Part shown: piece after piece, positions 1-12,508 of the stretch | How positions within the stretch are numbered: the first letter of the stretch is position 1 | Layout of the letters: each line of letters begins with the position of its first letter | From: Mikania micrantha | Taxonomy: Eukaryota; Streptophyta; Magnoliopsida; Asterales; Asteraceae | Assembly (NCBI GenBank): GCA_009363875.1 | Contig: CM018690.1 | Location: forward strand, 34,973,445-35,037,444 | Reading direction: 5' to 3' | DNA: 64,000 nucleotides | Notes under the pieces: generated by a model | Told to the model about the DNA's origin: nothing | Seen by the model: the letters and a program-made list of their open reading frames with translations, nothing else | Database searches by the model: none | Program-made: the position numbers and the translations under genes

Positions 1-1000
1 ATATAATTTTAGTGTAACTTTACCTCAAAAGACAAATTTGATACATATTCTGAAATGACAATCAAGATAACAAATTAACAACCTTTCTTATGTTGTTGCA
101 AAACCATCTTCATTCATCTGTTAAAAAATTTTTAATCTTTGATCAGCAACTTCGATTTGAGTGGAAAAGGATTTCTGGGTCCTTATTTGTTTATCTGATG
201 CTGAAAGACCCAACAGAAGGATCAAGTAACGCTATACTAACAGAGACATCAATAAAGTCAGGTATAATATGCCATCCTACCAAACGAATGAAAATATCAT
301 GTTTTTTAACCGTACAAAAGAGGCAGGAAGCTCAGACCTAATATAACATTGGACCAAAATTATCAACACACCATGGTTGCAAAAGATGTTGCAAAAAAAT
401 AATTGCCGTCCTACAATTTTGCCACACTGGCTGCTAATCATCAACTGATCGTAATCTAGACAACATTAGATCATCACAGCAACATGGTTAAAGACATATT
501 TCATTGAAACATAATTCCATAATTAACATTGAAAGAACCAACAGAAGGGTCAAAAAATCTTGGTACCAACAGAGACAACAATAGGTTCACACGTAATTCA
601 CCATCTCATCAAATGGATGAAAGCATCGTGACAACAAACCTAACTTCCACCTTCAAGCTCAAATCTGGTCAAACATCTGAACCAAATAATTAAGAGGCAG
701 TAGGTGTGAAAGAGGTTACAAAGAGTATTTTCCATCCTACAATGTTACCACTAATCCAGACATAATTAGATTGTGACAGCTACATTTTTAAATATACATA
801 CCAAAGAAAGATAATCCCATATTCGACGCTGAAAGAATTAAATTAGTCTCATCACATGAACCTACTATTACATATCTATCTCTTTACGTCTTGTTTTCAA
901 AATATACGTTCTCACTTTCAGACAGTTAGATTTCATATGGAGCCTCAAACTGTCAAACGTCGATTGTATGCCTAGTAGACAATCATAGGCTCAGACAAAA
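1..1000. repeat. Decayed direct duplication, no gene
   Basis: Two diverged direct copies can be read about 330 bp apart. A block with AACAGAAGG and ACAGAGACA near 210-250 recurs near 540-580. A block ending in a CTAGACAACATTAGATC-like string near 455-475 recurs near 753-770. The copies differ by many substitutions and small gaps, so the duplication is old. The only ORF (83 codons, from 90) has no motif I recognise and lies inside the repeat. I see no coding or RNA gene. Confidence 0.45.
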
Positions 1001-3060
1001 TGTCATCATCGCCGACAAAAACAATGAACAATAACCAGCCTCAGAAAGTAATAAATTTTGCAACAATGAACAAACAATCAACACATGAAATCCCAACCAA
1101 AATGATGCCTTTGAGAGAGTGAGAGCCCTAAAAAACGTAACCTGAAGGTAAAAAAATGTACCTTTGAGAGGCTCAGAGTTCCCAAAAATGTGGCTGCAAG
1201 GCAGGTTGCAGGTTTAAACCTACCATCCACCGTCCTTGCCATGCCATCTTCATGAATCTGCTGGAAAGTTCAAAACTCATCATAGCCACCAATCAAAATG
1301 GTAACCCTACATAGATCTACCACCGTCGCCGCCACTAATCTCCGATAATGTCTAGAGGTCCAACAAATGGCTACACAGATCAGCCTTCATTACCACCATC
1401 GTTGGCACCTAGCAACACCTGATACACAGATCAACCAAAGGCCATGGCCTAGGTCAAGTGATTGCATCGCCGCCGCCAGCCGAGCCGGTAAAGATGATCT
1501 GTGGTTCAGCAGTGAGGTACAAAGATGATCTGGCGTGATTGGTGGTGACGGTGATGGAGGAGGCGAGATCCGGAGATTACCTTTTGTAAGATAAGAGTTG
1601 AAACGGCTACACAGATCGACCTTTATCATCACCATCAACGCCACCTACCACCGCCTATTACGCATATCAGCCAAAGGCCACAGCCTAGGTCAACAGCCCA
1701 TGAAGATGATCTGTGGTCATTGGTGGTAACGGTGAGTCAGTGACGAAGGGTGAGCCGGAGTGAGGTAGAGAGAAAGGGTGAGATGTATGCTTAAATGAGT
1801 TGTACGATATGTATAATAATATGTGTAAAATGAACAGTAATAATGTGAGTGGAGGAAATTTTGATAATTGATATATATAATAATTAAATGTTATCTACTT
1901 ATCTTCATCTTGAAACTCTGTTCTGGTGTGATATACTTGTGAGGACACTTTGGCTCGAAACTAACCGACATGATCGAGCTGCGACTCGTAGACACCACCA
2001 GCTTTTAGCCGAGGCTCACACACAACCGATTTATAAATGCTATAATAGGTATAAGGTCACGACTTAAGATGGGTCTTTCGTCTTTGGTTCGAGCTCCGGC
2101 CTCCAGTTTTGGCTCAAGTGGTGAATCACCATAACCGATTTATAAATGCTATAATAGGTATAAGTTTGCGTTTTAATCATTTATTTCACACAATTTTGTC
2201 TTAAGTTTAAATTTAAATTTAAATATTATGTTAATTAGTTCTTAGTCTCGTTCAGCTCTCAAGTTTATGGTTTTCCAACGTCTAATTGCTTTACTTTCAA
2301 GGTTGATGTTTTTACCTCCTTTTTTTTTTTTACTTTTTAAAAACTTTGTAAGATATCATTTTGACCCTCTTAAGTTTAGAAAGTTTCAAATTTAGTACCT
2401 TTATTCCATAACTAAAAAAGAAAATAATTTCTTACGTTCTTATTATTCTTTACATATAGGTATAAATTCAATTGATCAACGTTTTGACGTAAACTTCTCT
2501 TTGAAACAAGTTGGGGCAAATATAACAAGTTTTAGTGCTTATTTTATGTATGTTTTCAGCAGGGCTGGTCATGAGAATTTAAGTCACCGGGACGATAAGG
2601 AAAAAATAACCCTAGGCTCAAACGAACCATTAATTATATAAACTTTTTTAAAACAACGATGGACCTCAATTATTTTAGCTTGGATATGGGCTTATTTAAA
2701 ATTAATGGTTATAAAAACAATTTTATATAAAATATTAGAAAAAATTAAAATTTTAGACCTCGCCCACCTTGCTTTGAGCTAGCTCCGGTTTTCAGTGGTG
2801 TTCATTTCGACTTCAATTTATTTTGAAATGATTCAGATCAAATATAATACGTTTTCATTAGAGAATATGTAATCGAGGACCTCTACATTTTAACGTTGCC
2901 GTAACACAAATAGGTTGATGTTACTAGTTCTCATTCAAGATGAAATCTAACTCAAATGCATACTACTTAATTACAAGATTTACAATCTAACCAACACCTT
3001 TTAGGGACACGCTTAATATATAACTAATTTTAAAAGGAAAATTATACAAATCATATAAAC
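1001..3060. other. AT-rich intergenic DNA with two short direct repeats
   Basis: No supported gene. Two direct repeats are visible. A segment beginning ACACAGATC and ending GGCCTAGGTCAA-like occurs at about 1373-1460 and again at about 1609-1695. A 30-bp segment containing ATTTATAAATGCTATAATAG occurs at about 2029-2056 and 2131-2160. The part from 1380 to 1760 is richer in GC and codes short ORFs on both strands, but nothing there resembles a known protein. Confidence 0.4.
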
Positions 3061-3064
3061 CACA

Positions 3065-3620
3065 TTGCTAGAGGTGGCCGGTTTTTTTACGGGTTCTGGT
3101 TCCGGTTCCGGTTCCGGTCAACAAAGTAACAACCGTTTCCAATTTCGGTTTCGGTTTTTGACCGGGTCCGCTTTTTTCGGTTTCGGTTTCAGTTTAGGTT
3201 GTCAGATCCGGTTCCTGGTTTTTTACCCGCCTACACATTGCCACTTCTCTAATTCTCATTGACAAATATTCCTTCGAAATCCACCGACGGATCCAATTAA
3301 CACAAGCCCAATTTTTATCAATGGGCTATTCGGATTGGCAACGTTACGCACTTACTCTAACCAGTTTGGGCTTCTTGTTGGCTTTCCAAATTCCAAGTGT
3401 AAAAAAAAAAAAAAGAAGCATTGGTTTGGTTCCAAATCGATTACATTTTTTATAGATTCAGTTCTAATTTTAACCACATTTTATGGGTTTGGTTCTGCTT
3501 TTCATCGGCTTTAGTTACCGGTCCAAACCGATTTCAACAAGGGGTTCTCAAACCGTCCCCAAAATACTAGTTTTAATCGGTTCAAACCGCTTCCTATAGG
3601 TTCCTTTTATTAAATCGGGA
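3065..3620. repeat. GGTTCCGG/GGTTTCGG-rich repeat, possibly a hAT-like remnant
   Basis: The stretch opens with TAGAGGTGGCCGG and runs into degenerate iterations of GGTTCCGG and GGTTTCGG, then at its far side the complementary AAACCG form (3530-3600). Subterminal repeats of this kind are typical of some plant hAT non-autonomous elements, and TAGAGGTG resembles hAT ends. I could not find a matching right end or an 8-bp target duplication, so the assignment is weak. The 65-codon ORF here only translates the repeat. Confidence 0.35.
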
Positions 3621-4189
3621 TGGTACTAGATGTTCCGAAACCAGCCTATTTTTTTTAATCAATACACCTGGACATCAAATAAACAATGCATCAACAATCG
3701 ACATGACTTAAACTTATTTTTTTCCAATAAACTGTCCTTAGTTTGACTTGAATAAGAGTAAAAGATCCAATAAGGTCTAGCCGTTATTTGGGGACTTTAT
3801 GTGTATGTACGTTTATTTATAGGGAAATCACTTTATCAAAGGTGTTAGAAAACCAAAAATCTAAACAAACATTGAATTTAAGCTCATTTTGACTAAGAGG
3901 TAGGTCTCTTCAAATTGCTCGATGACTGTTCGAAAAATGTTTGAAAATACATTTGTTTGATATCTGCTCGGTTGAAAAACGCTTGGTTTGATTTGATTGT
4001 GTATGTAAATGAGCCAACCACAAGCAAATGTACACTTGCCTGGTTGTTTCAATTTATTTTCTAATATATTTTTTATATACATATGTATATTTATATAGGG
4101 ATGTATAAAATGAAAACCCGTTTGAGTTGAAAAACCTTTAAAGACCCTATGTAAAAAAATATTTATTTTATAATTTTGTAACATTAATG

Positions 4190-4387
4190 GGGTCATTTTT
4201 TATTAAAAAAATATAAAAAGCGCCGAGTATAATTTTTGTAAAAAAATAATAATAAACAATATAACACTGACCTAATTCCTTCTTCCAGGCCTGTACAGCT
4301 GTGTTACGTCTGTGTTACATCGTTTTTTATTATTTTTAAAAAAAAATCTAGTTGGCGCTTTTTCTATTTTTTTTATAAAAATGACCC
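4190..4387. mobile_element. MITE with about 35-bp terminal inverted repeats
   Basis: The left end GGGTCATTTTTTATTAAAAA and the reverse complement of the right end (GGGTCATTTTTATAAAAAAA) match, and both continue through an AAAAAGCGCC block. The 198-bp element carries no ORF. Long TIRs and small size fit a Mutator-like or similar MITE. I could not define a clean target-site duplication, so the superfamily is open. Confidence 0.6.
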
Positions 4388-4399
4388 TCTGATATTATG

Positions 4400-5028
4400 C
4401 AAATTCTTTTGATCAACTGTGCTTGTGCCGGCGATTTAATCCGGTTATACGGGTAAAACCGGTATTCTCGGTTCCAAAAAAACACAAGATAGTGAATTTC
4501 GGCTTTTAAGTTATTGTGAACTTGATGTATTTACCATGCTAATGTCATAATCCTATTATGCACTTTTATTTTAAAAAAATATTAGAATTTGAGTAATTTA
4601 TAGATTGTTTTCGATGAATTTGACTACTTTTTAAATTGTTTTTTGATAAATTTGGATATTTTTGAAAATTTATTTGAGTATAAGTTGTATTTATATGAAA
4701 TTCCATGGTTAACTAGTGTGTCCGGCTGAACCATCCGCTACACCTCGGTTTTAGCAGTTGAACCATATATAAGCCAAATCCAGTGCACATAAAATACCGG
4801 TTTTTAAAACATTGATTGAGACTTCCTTTTTTAATTTGTGACACTCGAAAAATGCTCAAATCTGGAATACGCTAATTTTATATCACCTTGGTTGAAAATC
4901 AATCAATTCGATTTGTTACTTGAAAACGTACAAACCATTAAATATAACTCTACAGGAGTTAATTATTTAGCAATACTATCAGTGACCTAGATCACCAGTG
5001 GATGATTGTGGATGCTCAAATGAAGTGA
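4400..5028. other. AT-rich intergenic DNA
   Basis: AT-rich sequence with a few ACCGGTT-like words near 4440-4480 and 4790. I see no gene, RNA or clear repeat. Confidence 0.4.
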
Positions 5029-5029
5029 A

Positions 5030-5440
5030 TCTAATGCATGTGTAAGGGTGGCCTACGCGATCGTCTTTGGGTGAACCAGGGGCGAAGGTTAGTGAGGACT
5101 GCCCCCTGTTTTTTCGTTCAGTGGTGTACATTTCCCGATTCGTAGTGCAAAATTTTTTAAAAATTTGTATTTCGCCCCCCCCCCCCCCGGAAAAAAAATT
5201 ATACCCTATGTTCGCCCCCCCTGAAGTTTCGCCCCCCCTACGCTTGGGGTCAAGCTCTGCCACTGGGGTGAACCATCATCGAAAATCTTTTGGGGAGCCA
5301 AGAAGCAGTAGCCAAACAAATGGGAATCCTAAGTGTGGGTCATCAACAGTGGGTTCATCATCAAAAGCAGTGGATGTGGCATTATATGCAGACAGACTGT
5401 TGGAAGATTGGATTATGGTCTCAAGATGTTAAAACCAAAT
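5030..5440 (+). pseudogene. Possible exon fragment interrupted by a MITE
   Basis: If the MITE at 5077-5265 and one copy of its 8-bp target are ignored, one frame reads through from about 5035 to the stop near 5430. The visible peptide includes GLRDRLWVNHHRKSFGEPRS and, further on, VDVALYADRLLEDWIM. The composition (charged and aliphatic residues, few low-complexity runs) looks more like protein coding than like the surrounding DNA. I do not recognise the family. It may be the relic of one exon, or chance. Confidence 0.25.
5077..5265. mobile_element. hAT-type MITE, 189 bp, TSD GGGTGAAC
   Basis: The element starts CAGGGGCGAAGG and ends GCTCTGCCACTG (reverse complement CAGTGGCAGAGC), the common plant hAT end. 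The 8 bp GGGTGAAC stand on both sides (5069-5076 and 5266-5273), a perfect hAT-length target-site duplication. Inside are poly-C runs (about 5176-5188, 5214-5220, 5232-5238) that make the element GC-rich against its surroundings. There is no ORF of its own, so it depends on a transposase elsewhere. Confidence 0.8.
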
Positions 5441-5587
5441 CACTAGGACCGAAAACGGTTCAAAATTTTGATCAATACGGTGGCAGTCGAGTAGTTGTAA
5501 TCGCTGATCGATAATTCAAAATACTCGACTGCCCACATCAGAAATGTAATGTTCTCGGCAAAAAACTGCAATCAAGAGCTAACCTAA

Positions 5588-5892
5588 CGTTGTGTTCCCG
5601 AGTTCATTTAAGGAGAGAAAATAAGAGTTTTGGAAGGAAAGGAGAAACATACTTGTGTTCCCGAGTTTTATTGAACGAAGGAAGAGAAAGGAAAATAACA
5701 AATTTTGCGTTCCCGAATTTCATTTAAGGAGGCAAAAAGAGGGAAAACTAATCAAAATTATTTAGCTTTTCTTTCCTTACAGTATAAAAGGAAATGGAAG
5801 GAAAGAATCCCTTCTTTATTTTTCATTTCCTCTCATTTTATTTATTTATTTATTTTTTGATTCTCTATTTTAATAAACTTGGAAACATAGCG
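5588..5892. mobile_element. Tourist/PIF-like MITE, 305 bp, TSD TAA
   Basis: The left end CGTTGTGTTCCCGAGTTCAT pairs imperfectly with the reverse complement of the right end (CGCTATGTTTCCAAGTTTAT). The trinucleotide TAA flanks both ends (5585-5587, 5893-5895), the target size of PIF/Harbinger MITEs. The left arm is repeated: TGTGTTCCCGAG-type words occur about three times between 5590 and 5740. No coding capacity. Confidence 0.6.
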
Positions 5893-6144
5893 TAAGAGAC
5901 ACGTTTTATGTTTCTAAGATGAAAATTAATTGAACGTTGCAATAGGGTAAAACGACGAAGTTTGTCATAGCTTCAACGAAATTGTAGTTGCAATAGGCCT
6001 ATTTGTCGTTGCAATAGGGTATGGCTTCAAGTTTATTTCTTTGTAGTATTAATATAAATTGATTTGACATCAGTGAGTGTTGTTACATAAAAAATGAGAC
6101 CGAAAACAACTTCAAAAAATCGGTGCTGTTATATAAATGTTTTC

Positions 6145-6947
6145 TGTTACTACAACCGAATCCGGGTCGGGCTTTAGTCGGGCTAAGTCGTGCCTTGTCG
6201 TCCCGAGGTGGATCCTAACTGCAACAACATAGAAGATCTACGTTAGAGGGCCCAAGGGGATTATCCCCGAGGACACTCCGACGCTCAAGTCAGTAATCTA
6301 CACATGATAATAGAGTAAATAATACATAACAAGTAATTATAGAAGATAAGAGATGAGGGAGGTATGGCTGCCAAGACTGGCAAGGAAGAATGTGTGGTAG
6401 TAATGATCGTTCCAGGACCAGGAGCTTGCCAAGACCTTGCTAAGTTTGGCAAGGATGAGAGCATGGAGGTGTAGCTAATGTCGTATCACGACAGAAAATG
6501 CATGGACGTTGTTCCAGAAGGGCAAGAGAACCAGGATCCTGGCTAATGCAGGCAAGGAACTCAAAGCCCTGCCAAGAACGGCCAAGGGTGGGGAGAATCG
6601 AGAGAAACAAGTTCTCTGCGTAGAGGAAGAATGAGATAAGATGCTTAGCATGGGTTTAGGTGCAAGCAAATGGTGTGTCTTGCTTGTGGAGGTAAACCTC
6701 TTATTTATAGGGGAGAAGATGGTCTTTACTCCACCTGGGCCCAGCCAAACATCTTGGGCTAAGTTTCCTGGACCTTGCTGCAGTTGGCAAGGCCCGACAT
6801 GAATTGTTAATATCCAGATTGGCACGCCTGATCTGGTAGTGGTTAGGCAAGGCAAGGCAAGGCATGGCAAGGCAAGGCATGGCATGGCAAGGCAAGGCAA
6901 GGCATCTTAGCTTAGATTGACAAGGCAAGGCATACCCAACGTCATCA
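6145..6947 (-). repeat. 3' LTR of the minus-strand LARD element
   Basis: This 803-bp copy begins TGTTACTACAACC and ends CCAACGTCATCA on plus. It is very similar to the 786-bp copy at 12509-13294. The main difference is the number of GGCAA/GGCAT pentamers near 6846-6903, a local microsatellite, plus scattered substitutions. The minus-strand ORFs across it mostly translate the pentamer repeat and are not genes. Confidence 0.88.
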
Positions 6948-6957
6948 GCCCCCCAGT
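6948..6957 (-). other. Polypurine tract of the LARD element
   Basis: On minus this reads ACTGGGGGGC immediately before the TGATGACG start of the 3' LTR, the expected place for plus-strand priming. The six G residues are the core. Confidence 0.65.
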
Positions 6958-9439
6958 CTAGTGTGATGTAGTTTTAACTACATTATACTAGACTCAGCTC
7001 ATACTTTTCTTGGCCTTGGTGTTTTTGCCATTTTTCTGGCGGTGCCTTAACTATACTAAGCTTTAGAAGGATGAACTTCATCCTTGCAAGCTTTGATTTA
7101 TCAAATCTAAAGTTTCTGAGTTTAAACAGATGAGGTTTACCATAATTGATCTCAACATGATTGATTCTATCTTCTCTTTTCCTTTACAAAAGTTGTAAAT
7201 TGATCCTTGGCTATGAGGATACATAGAGCATAGAGCATTATTTTTATTGTGCTTAAACAAGACTTCAAGGTAAGACCGGGTTTCTTGGGTGAGACCAGGC
7301 AAAGGTACTTGTTGGGCCAAGGCTTTCTAGGCAAAACCAGATAAGGAGGCCTGGGTGGAACTTATGTAAGCATGTCTGGGTAAGAATGTGCAAGACAACC
7401 TGGCAAAGGCAAGGCTTCCTTGGTAAGGGGAAGCAAGGTTTCCTGATTGAGACAATGCTTTATATAAGGTAACCTGAGTGAGTTTAAACAAGGTTTTCCA
7501 AAGTATATGCATGGCTACAAGAGCTGCATATAACATTCGATTGAGTGCAAAGTTTTGCTCAAATGGCTTCTTAAGTATTCTTCTTAGGGAGATAAAGCCG
7601 AATATAAAGCTTATGTTTACTTATCATTAATCACTTATTGATTTAAACGCAATCCTTGTGATACTAGGCAAGGTGTTAGTCCTTTTAGCAAGGATGATGT
7701 CAAACATTTCATTATGTTATGTTTACTTATCATCAATGACTTTTGTTTCTATGCGCGCTATTTTACGTGAGTAGGTCAAGGCCGGATCCCACGGAGCAGT
7801 ATTGTATCAGGTGCTCAACCTTTACATGGGTAGGTCAAGGCCGGACCCCATGGAGCTTCATTATGAGGTGCTCACCCTTTATACGAGAAGGACGAGGCCG
7901 GAACTCGCTAAGCATTGATGCATTGTATTGTCGTGGTGATGGTATTATCACATCATGATATATTTGTGAATGTTTTCAACATCCCAAATACAATTTAGCA
8001 TACTGATTTGAATTTAGTGGTACTATACCATGCTAGCCCCCAGTTTAATGCTACTAAGATAACATCAGTAGCATTGAACTCAGTATGAGTTTCAACTGAT
8101 AAATTTTGCTAGGGAAGGAGTATAGAACTAGAAGTTTTTCTACCCCAATTCTTATGAGTAGGATCATTGGTCATTTCCTGACCATCAACCTTAGTTGAAA
8201 TGTTGTGGCAAGGCAATTATCAGGATTATGAACAGTTGTTTGTAGGAAACAATTCCAAGGCAGATGTATCTTCTTCACATCCATGCAAGATGGGAATGTC
8301 AAAATTTTATGAGTTAAGATATCATCGTCTTGTTCTAGGCAATATGACTTGAGCTTTTATTAAAGAATGTGGCCCAATATCCTTCACACCAAGGTGGCTT
8401 TCCTTTTTGTCAGGAACGCGAACATGGGGTTTTACACGCAAAGTACCTGTTTGTTTTGCAAGGGAAGGTAAACGTGACTTGATTTTTTCGCCAGTAAGTT
8501 TCCTTTTGTTGAGCAATGTGACCATGATACTTTTTTCCAAGTAAGGAAAATTTTCCATTTATTTAGCAAGAGCACCTTGCTATCGAGTGTATTTTCGTTA
8601 TGTTGTGGAATATGGTCATCTTTGTGGATAGACGTTGTTATTAGCAGGATGACCGTGTTGTGCCTTAGCTAGGTTAAAAATTCTGGTTAATACTCTTAGC
8701 CTAGCTGAGTTAGTATGCTTAGTTAGGATTTGGGGATTAACCCCCCATGTCATTAGCACTCTTAGCCATGCTAACTTGGTACTCTTAGCCAAGAGGGAGA
8801 GGTTTACCTACCTTGTAAAAGATGTAATTTAGCCGACTTGTGCCCTTGTTATGCTTAGCTAGTTTGGGAGGACTTATGTCTTCCTTCTGTTAGCAAGTTC
8901 TGCCTTGATGAGCTTAGCATGGATGGTGAGGTGTTACCTCCATCTGTCATCACCTTGTATGTAGCGTATCTGTGAGAAAGCCTTGGCTAAATAGACAACT
9001 TGCTACTAGCAAGACAAGGTGACTTGGATGTTGATGTAGACTCTTGGCAGGTATGGTGACTTGCCTTCTTTTAAGGGAAAAAGACCTCGCCTACAACTGG
9101 GCAAGGATAAAAGGTGACTTGCGTTCTTTGGCGAGCAAGTTGACTTTATCTCTTTGAAGGAAGTATAATCTTGCCTTCAGTGTGACTAGGAAATATAGTC
9201 TTGCCTTGTGTTAGGCAAGGTGACTTTAGATTTTATTAGAAAATACAACTTGAGATCCTTTAGAATAAGGTGGCCTTGCTTTCATGTAAGGTGACGTTGG
9301 TATCTTGTTAAACAAGATGACTTGATACTTTACAAAGTAAGAAGATCTTGCCTTCTGTAGCAAGGTAGCTTATTGCTTTTTTTATGAATGGTGGCTTGGC
9401 CTAGCCTCTTGAGCTCTTGCTAAACAAGATGACTTGAGT
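6958..9439. other. LARD interior, non-coding
   Basis: No coding region. The sequence drifts in and out of AAGGTGACTTG and CAAGG words that prefigure the ordered array from about 9440. Three related units of about 60 bp with GTAGGTCAAGGCCGGA lie between about 7765 and 7905. ORFs of 60-80 codons occur on both strands but lack retroelement motifs. Confidence 0.5.
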
Positions 9440-10775
9440 TTCTTCAAGGTAAGGTGACCTTGCGTTTTCTCCAGCAAGGTGCCCATGGCGCTTTCCAGGA
9501 AATATGGCATGGCTTGATATCTTGGGCTCTCACAGTAACTTGAGCTTCTTCAAAGTAAGGTGGCCCTGCCTTTTATCAAGCAAGGTTCCCATGACGCTTT
9601 CCAGGAAAGGTGGCATGGCTTGGCCTCTTGGGCTCTTCTTAAACACAGTAACTTGAGAATCTTTAAAGTAAGGTGGCCCGCCTTTTATCAAGCAAGGTGC
9701 CCATGATGCTTTCTAGGCAAGGTGACATGGCTTAGCCTCTTGGGCTTTTGAGCATCTTCAAAGTAAAGTGACCCTGCCTTTTATCAAGCAAGGTTCCCAT
9801 GATGCTTTCCAGGCAAGGTGACATGGCTTAGCCTCTTGGGCTTTTGACCTGCCTTTTATCAAGCAAGGTGCCCATGATGCTTTCCAGGCAAGGCTACATG
9901 GCTTAGCCTCTTGGGCTTTTGAGCATCTTCAAAGTAAGGTGACCCTGCCTTTTATCAAGCAAGGTGCCCATGATGCTTTCCAGGAAAGGCGACATGGCTT
10001 AGCCTCTTGGGCTTTTGAGCATCTTCAAAGTAAGGTGACCCTGCCTTTTATCAAGCAAGGTGCCCATGATGCTTTCCAGGAAAGGCGACATGGCTTAGCC
10101 TCTTGGGCTTTTGAGCATCTTCAAAGTAAGGTGACCCTGCCTTTTATCTAGCAAGGTGCCCATGATGCTTTCCAGGCCAGGCGACATGGCTTAGCCTCTT
10201 GGGCTTTTGAGCATCTTCAAAGTAAGGTGACCCTGCCTTTTTCAAGCAAGGTGCCCATGATGCTTTCCAGGCAAGGTGACATGCCTAGCCTTTTGGGCTT
10301 TTGAGCATCTTCAAAGTAAGGTGACCCTGCCTTTTATCAAGCAAGGTGCCCATGATGCTTTCGAGGAAAGGCGACATGGCTTAGCCTCTTGGGCTTTTGA
10401 GCATCTTCAAAGTAAGGTGACCCTGCCTTTTATCAAGCAAGGTGCCCATGATGCTTTCCAGGCCAGGCGACATGGCTTAGCCTCTTGGGCTTTTGAGCAT
10501 CTTCAAAGTAAGGTGACCCTGCCTTTTATCAAGCAAGGTGCCCATGATGCTTTCCAGGCAAGGTGACATGCCTAGCCTTTTGGGCTTTTGAGCATCTTCA
10601 AAGTAAGGTGACCTTGCCTTTTATTAAGCAAGGTGCCCATGATGCTTTCCAGGCAAGGTGGCATGGTTTAGCCTCTTGGGCTTTTGCTAAACACCATAAC
10701 TGGAGCATCTTCAAAGTAAGGTGACTTTGCTTTTTCTCAAGCAAGGTTACAATGGCGCTTTCTAGGCAAGTATGT
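9440..10775. repeat. 96-bp tandem array inside the LARD element
   Basis: About a dozen or more units follow one another. The best-kept ones start AAAGTAAGGTGACCCTGCC at 9931, 10027 and 10123, exactly 96 bp apart. Outer units are shorter or more diverged (for example 9440-9900). Because 96 is 32 codons, one plus-strand frame stays open over several units and gives a 32-residue repeat; this is antisense to the element and no start or family supports a protein. Nearly identical neighbours in the middle suggest recent unequal exchange or replication slippage. Confidence 0.85.
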
Positions 10776-12488
10776 ATTCTTGTTGCGTAGCTGGATTTGG
10801 AATGCCAAGTCGTGATCATCAGAATACCTCTCATAGATATTGTCTGAAAAGTATCTGCATATCAATATTCTTGCTGAATGGTGGGACTTGACAACTCATG
10901 ACAACACCTGTGTTGTTGAGTGTTAGAAAAAAAGTTTCTGCAAGTTTGTAAGATTAGATTTCCTTTTTCTGCAAAAGGTGATACGTCTTTTTTTTATCAA
11001 AAGACTTATCTGAAAAGCAAGGTAATTTTATGAGATAATCCAAGACTAGAAAAAATAAATGTTGGAGGAAGTGCAACAATATACTACTTTTCCTTTTTTG
11101 TGTAACCCCGGGAATCTTCATAGGTTTTGACCGCTTTTTGTTTTTTGTTTTTCTATGATTTGTCAGAAGCTCTTTAGTGAATCACATGTTGTATTTCAAC
11201 AGTGGAGCTAAAACCAATATCTTATGATTTAGTTTAATGGTGACCCAACGTAACCAACCAGCCCCATTAATTACTTGGTGTGACATTTCGGCCCTGCTAA
11301 ATTCTTGCTTCATTTTGTATGAACTCAAACATGTGCAAAGCACAGAGCTTGTTTCGTTTTTTTCGTTTGTGTGTATATATCACACGTTTTTCTAAAACAA
11401 ATACTATTTATACGTAACCAATATCATTATTGAGTAATTAAGCATTAACACCTTAATCAAAAAAGGTTGGCTAATACCATAGTACCTTTTGAAACTATAT
11501 GTCGGCAAAATCATTTATAACATATATTAAATCACTCACTAGTTGTGATAAATGGTATTTATTCAAGATAAATACACGTAGGAGTTTGGCGTCCAAGTTG
11601 TCGGGTGTATATGATGATACTTTTAGTTCACCATATCACATTTGTTAGAGAGGTTTTCAAATTTATGGCATGGACATAGAGTGGGATGCCGACGTTGGCT
11701 CCGCTAGATATCTGTTATTACCCTATAAAAGAACATGAAGTAAGGAAGATTTGGATTTTGAATATACTATAGGAAGAACATAAATCAAGTATTAAATGAA
11801 TTCATTGTTTGTCTGTGACTTGATATCAGCACATGAGAAACATGTTAAACATATGAAATGCCCAGATCCAGGGATTGTGCCATTGTGAACATGGATCGGG
11901 TCATTTTCGTGTTTTTTTTTCTTTTTTTAATTTATTTTTTTAAGTACATTATGTATGAGAAATTTGAAGTTTTCGGCAGAGCATGATTGCGTGACAGACA
12001 ACGAGTATGTATCAAATGAAATAACCTCCTGATTTATCAGGGTTTGGATACAAAATGGTTGGCTCGGGTTGTTATGCTTTCAGAAAAAATTGTGAGCACA
12101 TGCCCTTTTGACCCCCGGCATTCCCTACGAGGTGATGAACACGATACTGGCTGGGGCATGTACCTCTCCTATAAGAAGATGCACCTCACTCCGGGGTATT
12201 TTGGGCATGTGGAGTAAGCGCGATGGTGGCATCTTCTTCGTAGGCCGGGCGAACCCGGGCCCCTCGAAGGCGTTCCTCTCTTATACAGTTACTCCTGTAG
12301 GCAAGGGGAGTTCTCCCTTATGCCTTTAGGAGATAGCTCGATCGTGTTTGTTATGACCGGAGACTCACAACGTACATTCTCCTCAGGATTGTTTGTTTCT
12401 TCCATTTTTTCAAAGACCCTGTCTCTCGTAAAGGAAAACTGTAACAGTGAGTGAGGAGCGTCTTACTCAAGAAAGTTAGTAAGAATCT
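10776..12488. other. LARD interior, leader side, non-coding
   Basis: This is the part just downstream of the 5' LTR on the minus strand. It is AT-rich up to about 12050, then GC-richer at 12090-12350. I see no gag-like ORF and no conserved retroelement motif on either strand. Confidence 0.5.
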
Positions 12489-12506
12489 GCCCCACGGTGG
12501 GCGCCA
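12489..12506 (-). promoter_or_regulatory. tRNA primer-binding site of the LARD element
   Basis: The minus strand reads TGGCGCCCACCGTGGGGC, two bases inside the 5' LTR. The TGG start matches the CCA tail of a tRNA. I did not assign the tRNA. This site fixes the orientation of the element. Confidence 0.75.
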
Positions 12507-12508
12507 AA

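Noticed and set aside
4979..5432. ORFs of 94 and 121 codons on both strands
   Set aside because: They run through the poly-C part of the hAT MITE and are broken by it; only the flanking exon-like piece is kept as a weak candidate.
6475..6928. Minus-strand ORFs of 141 and 75 codons with MPCLALPCLA-like repeats, also at 12804-13314
   Set aside because: They translate the GGCAA/GGCAT pentamer microsatellite of the two LTRs.
9939..10566. Open frames of 70 and 96 codons with a 32-residue repeating peptide
   Set aside because: They are direct translations of the 96-bp tandem array, antisense to the retrotransposon, and have no promoter or related protein that I know.
9440..10775. CRISPR-like array
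   Set aside because: Repeats are contiguous 96-bp units without unique spacers, and the sequence is a plant nuclear genome.
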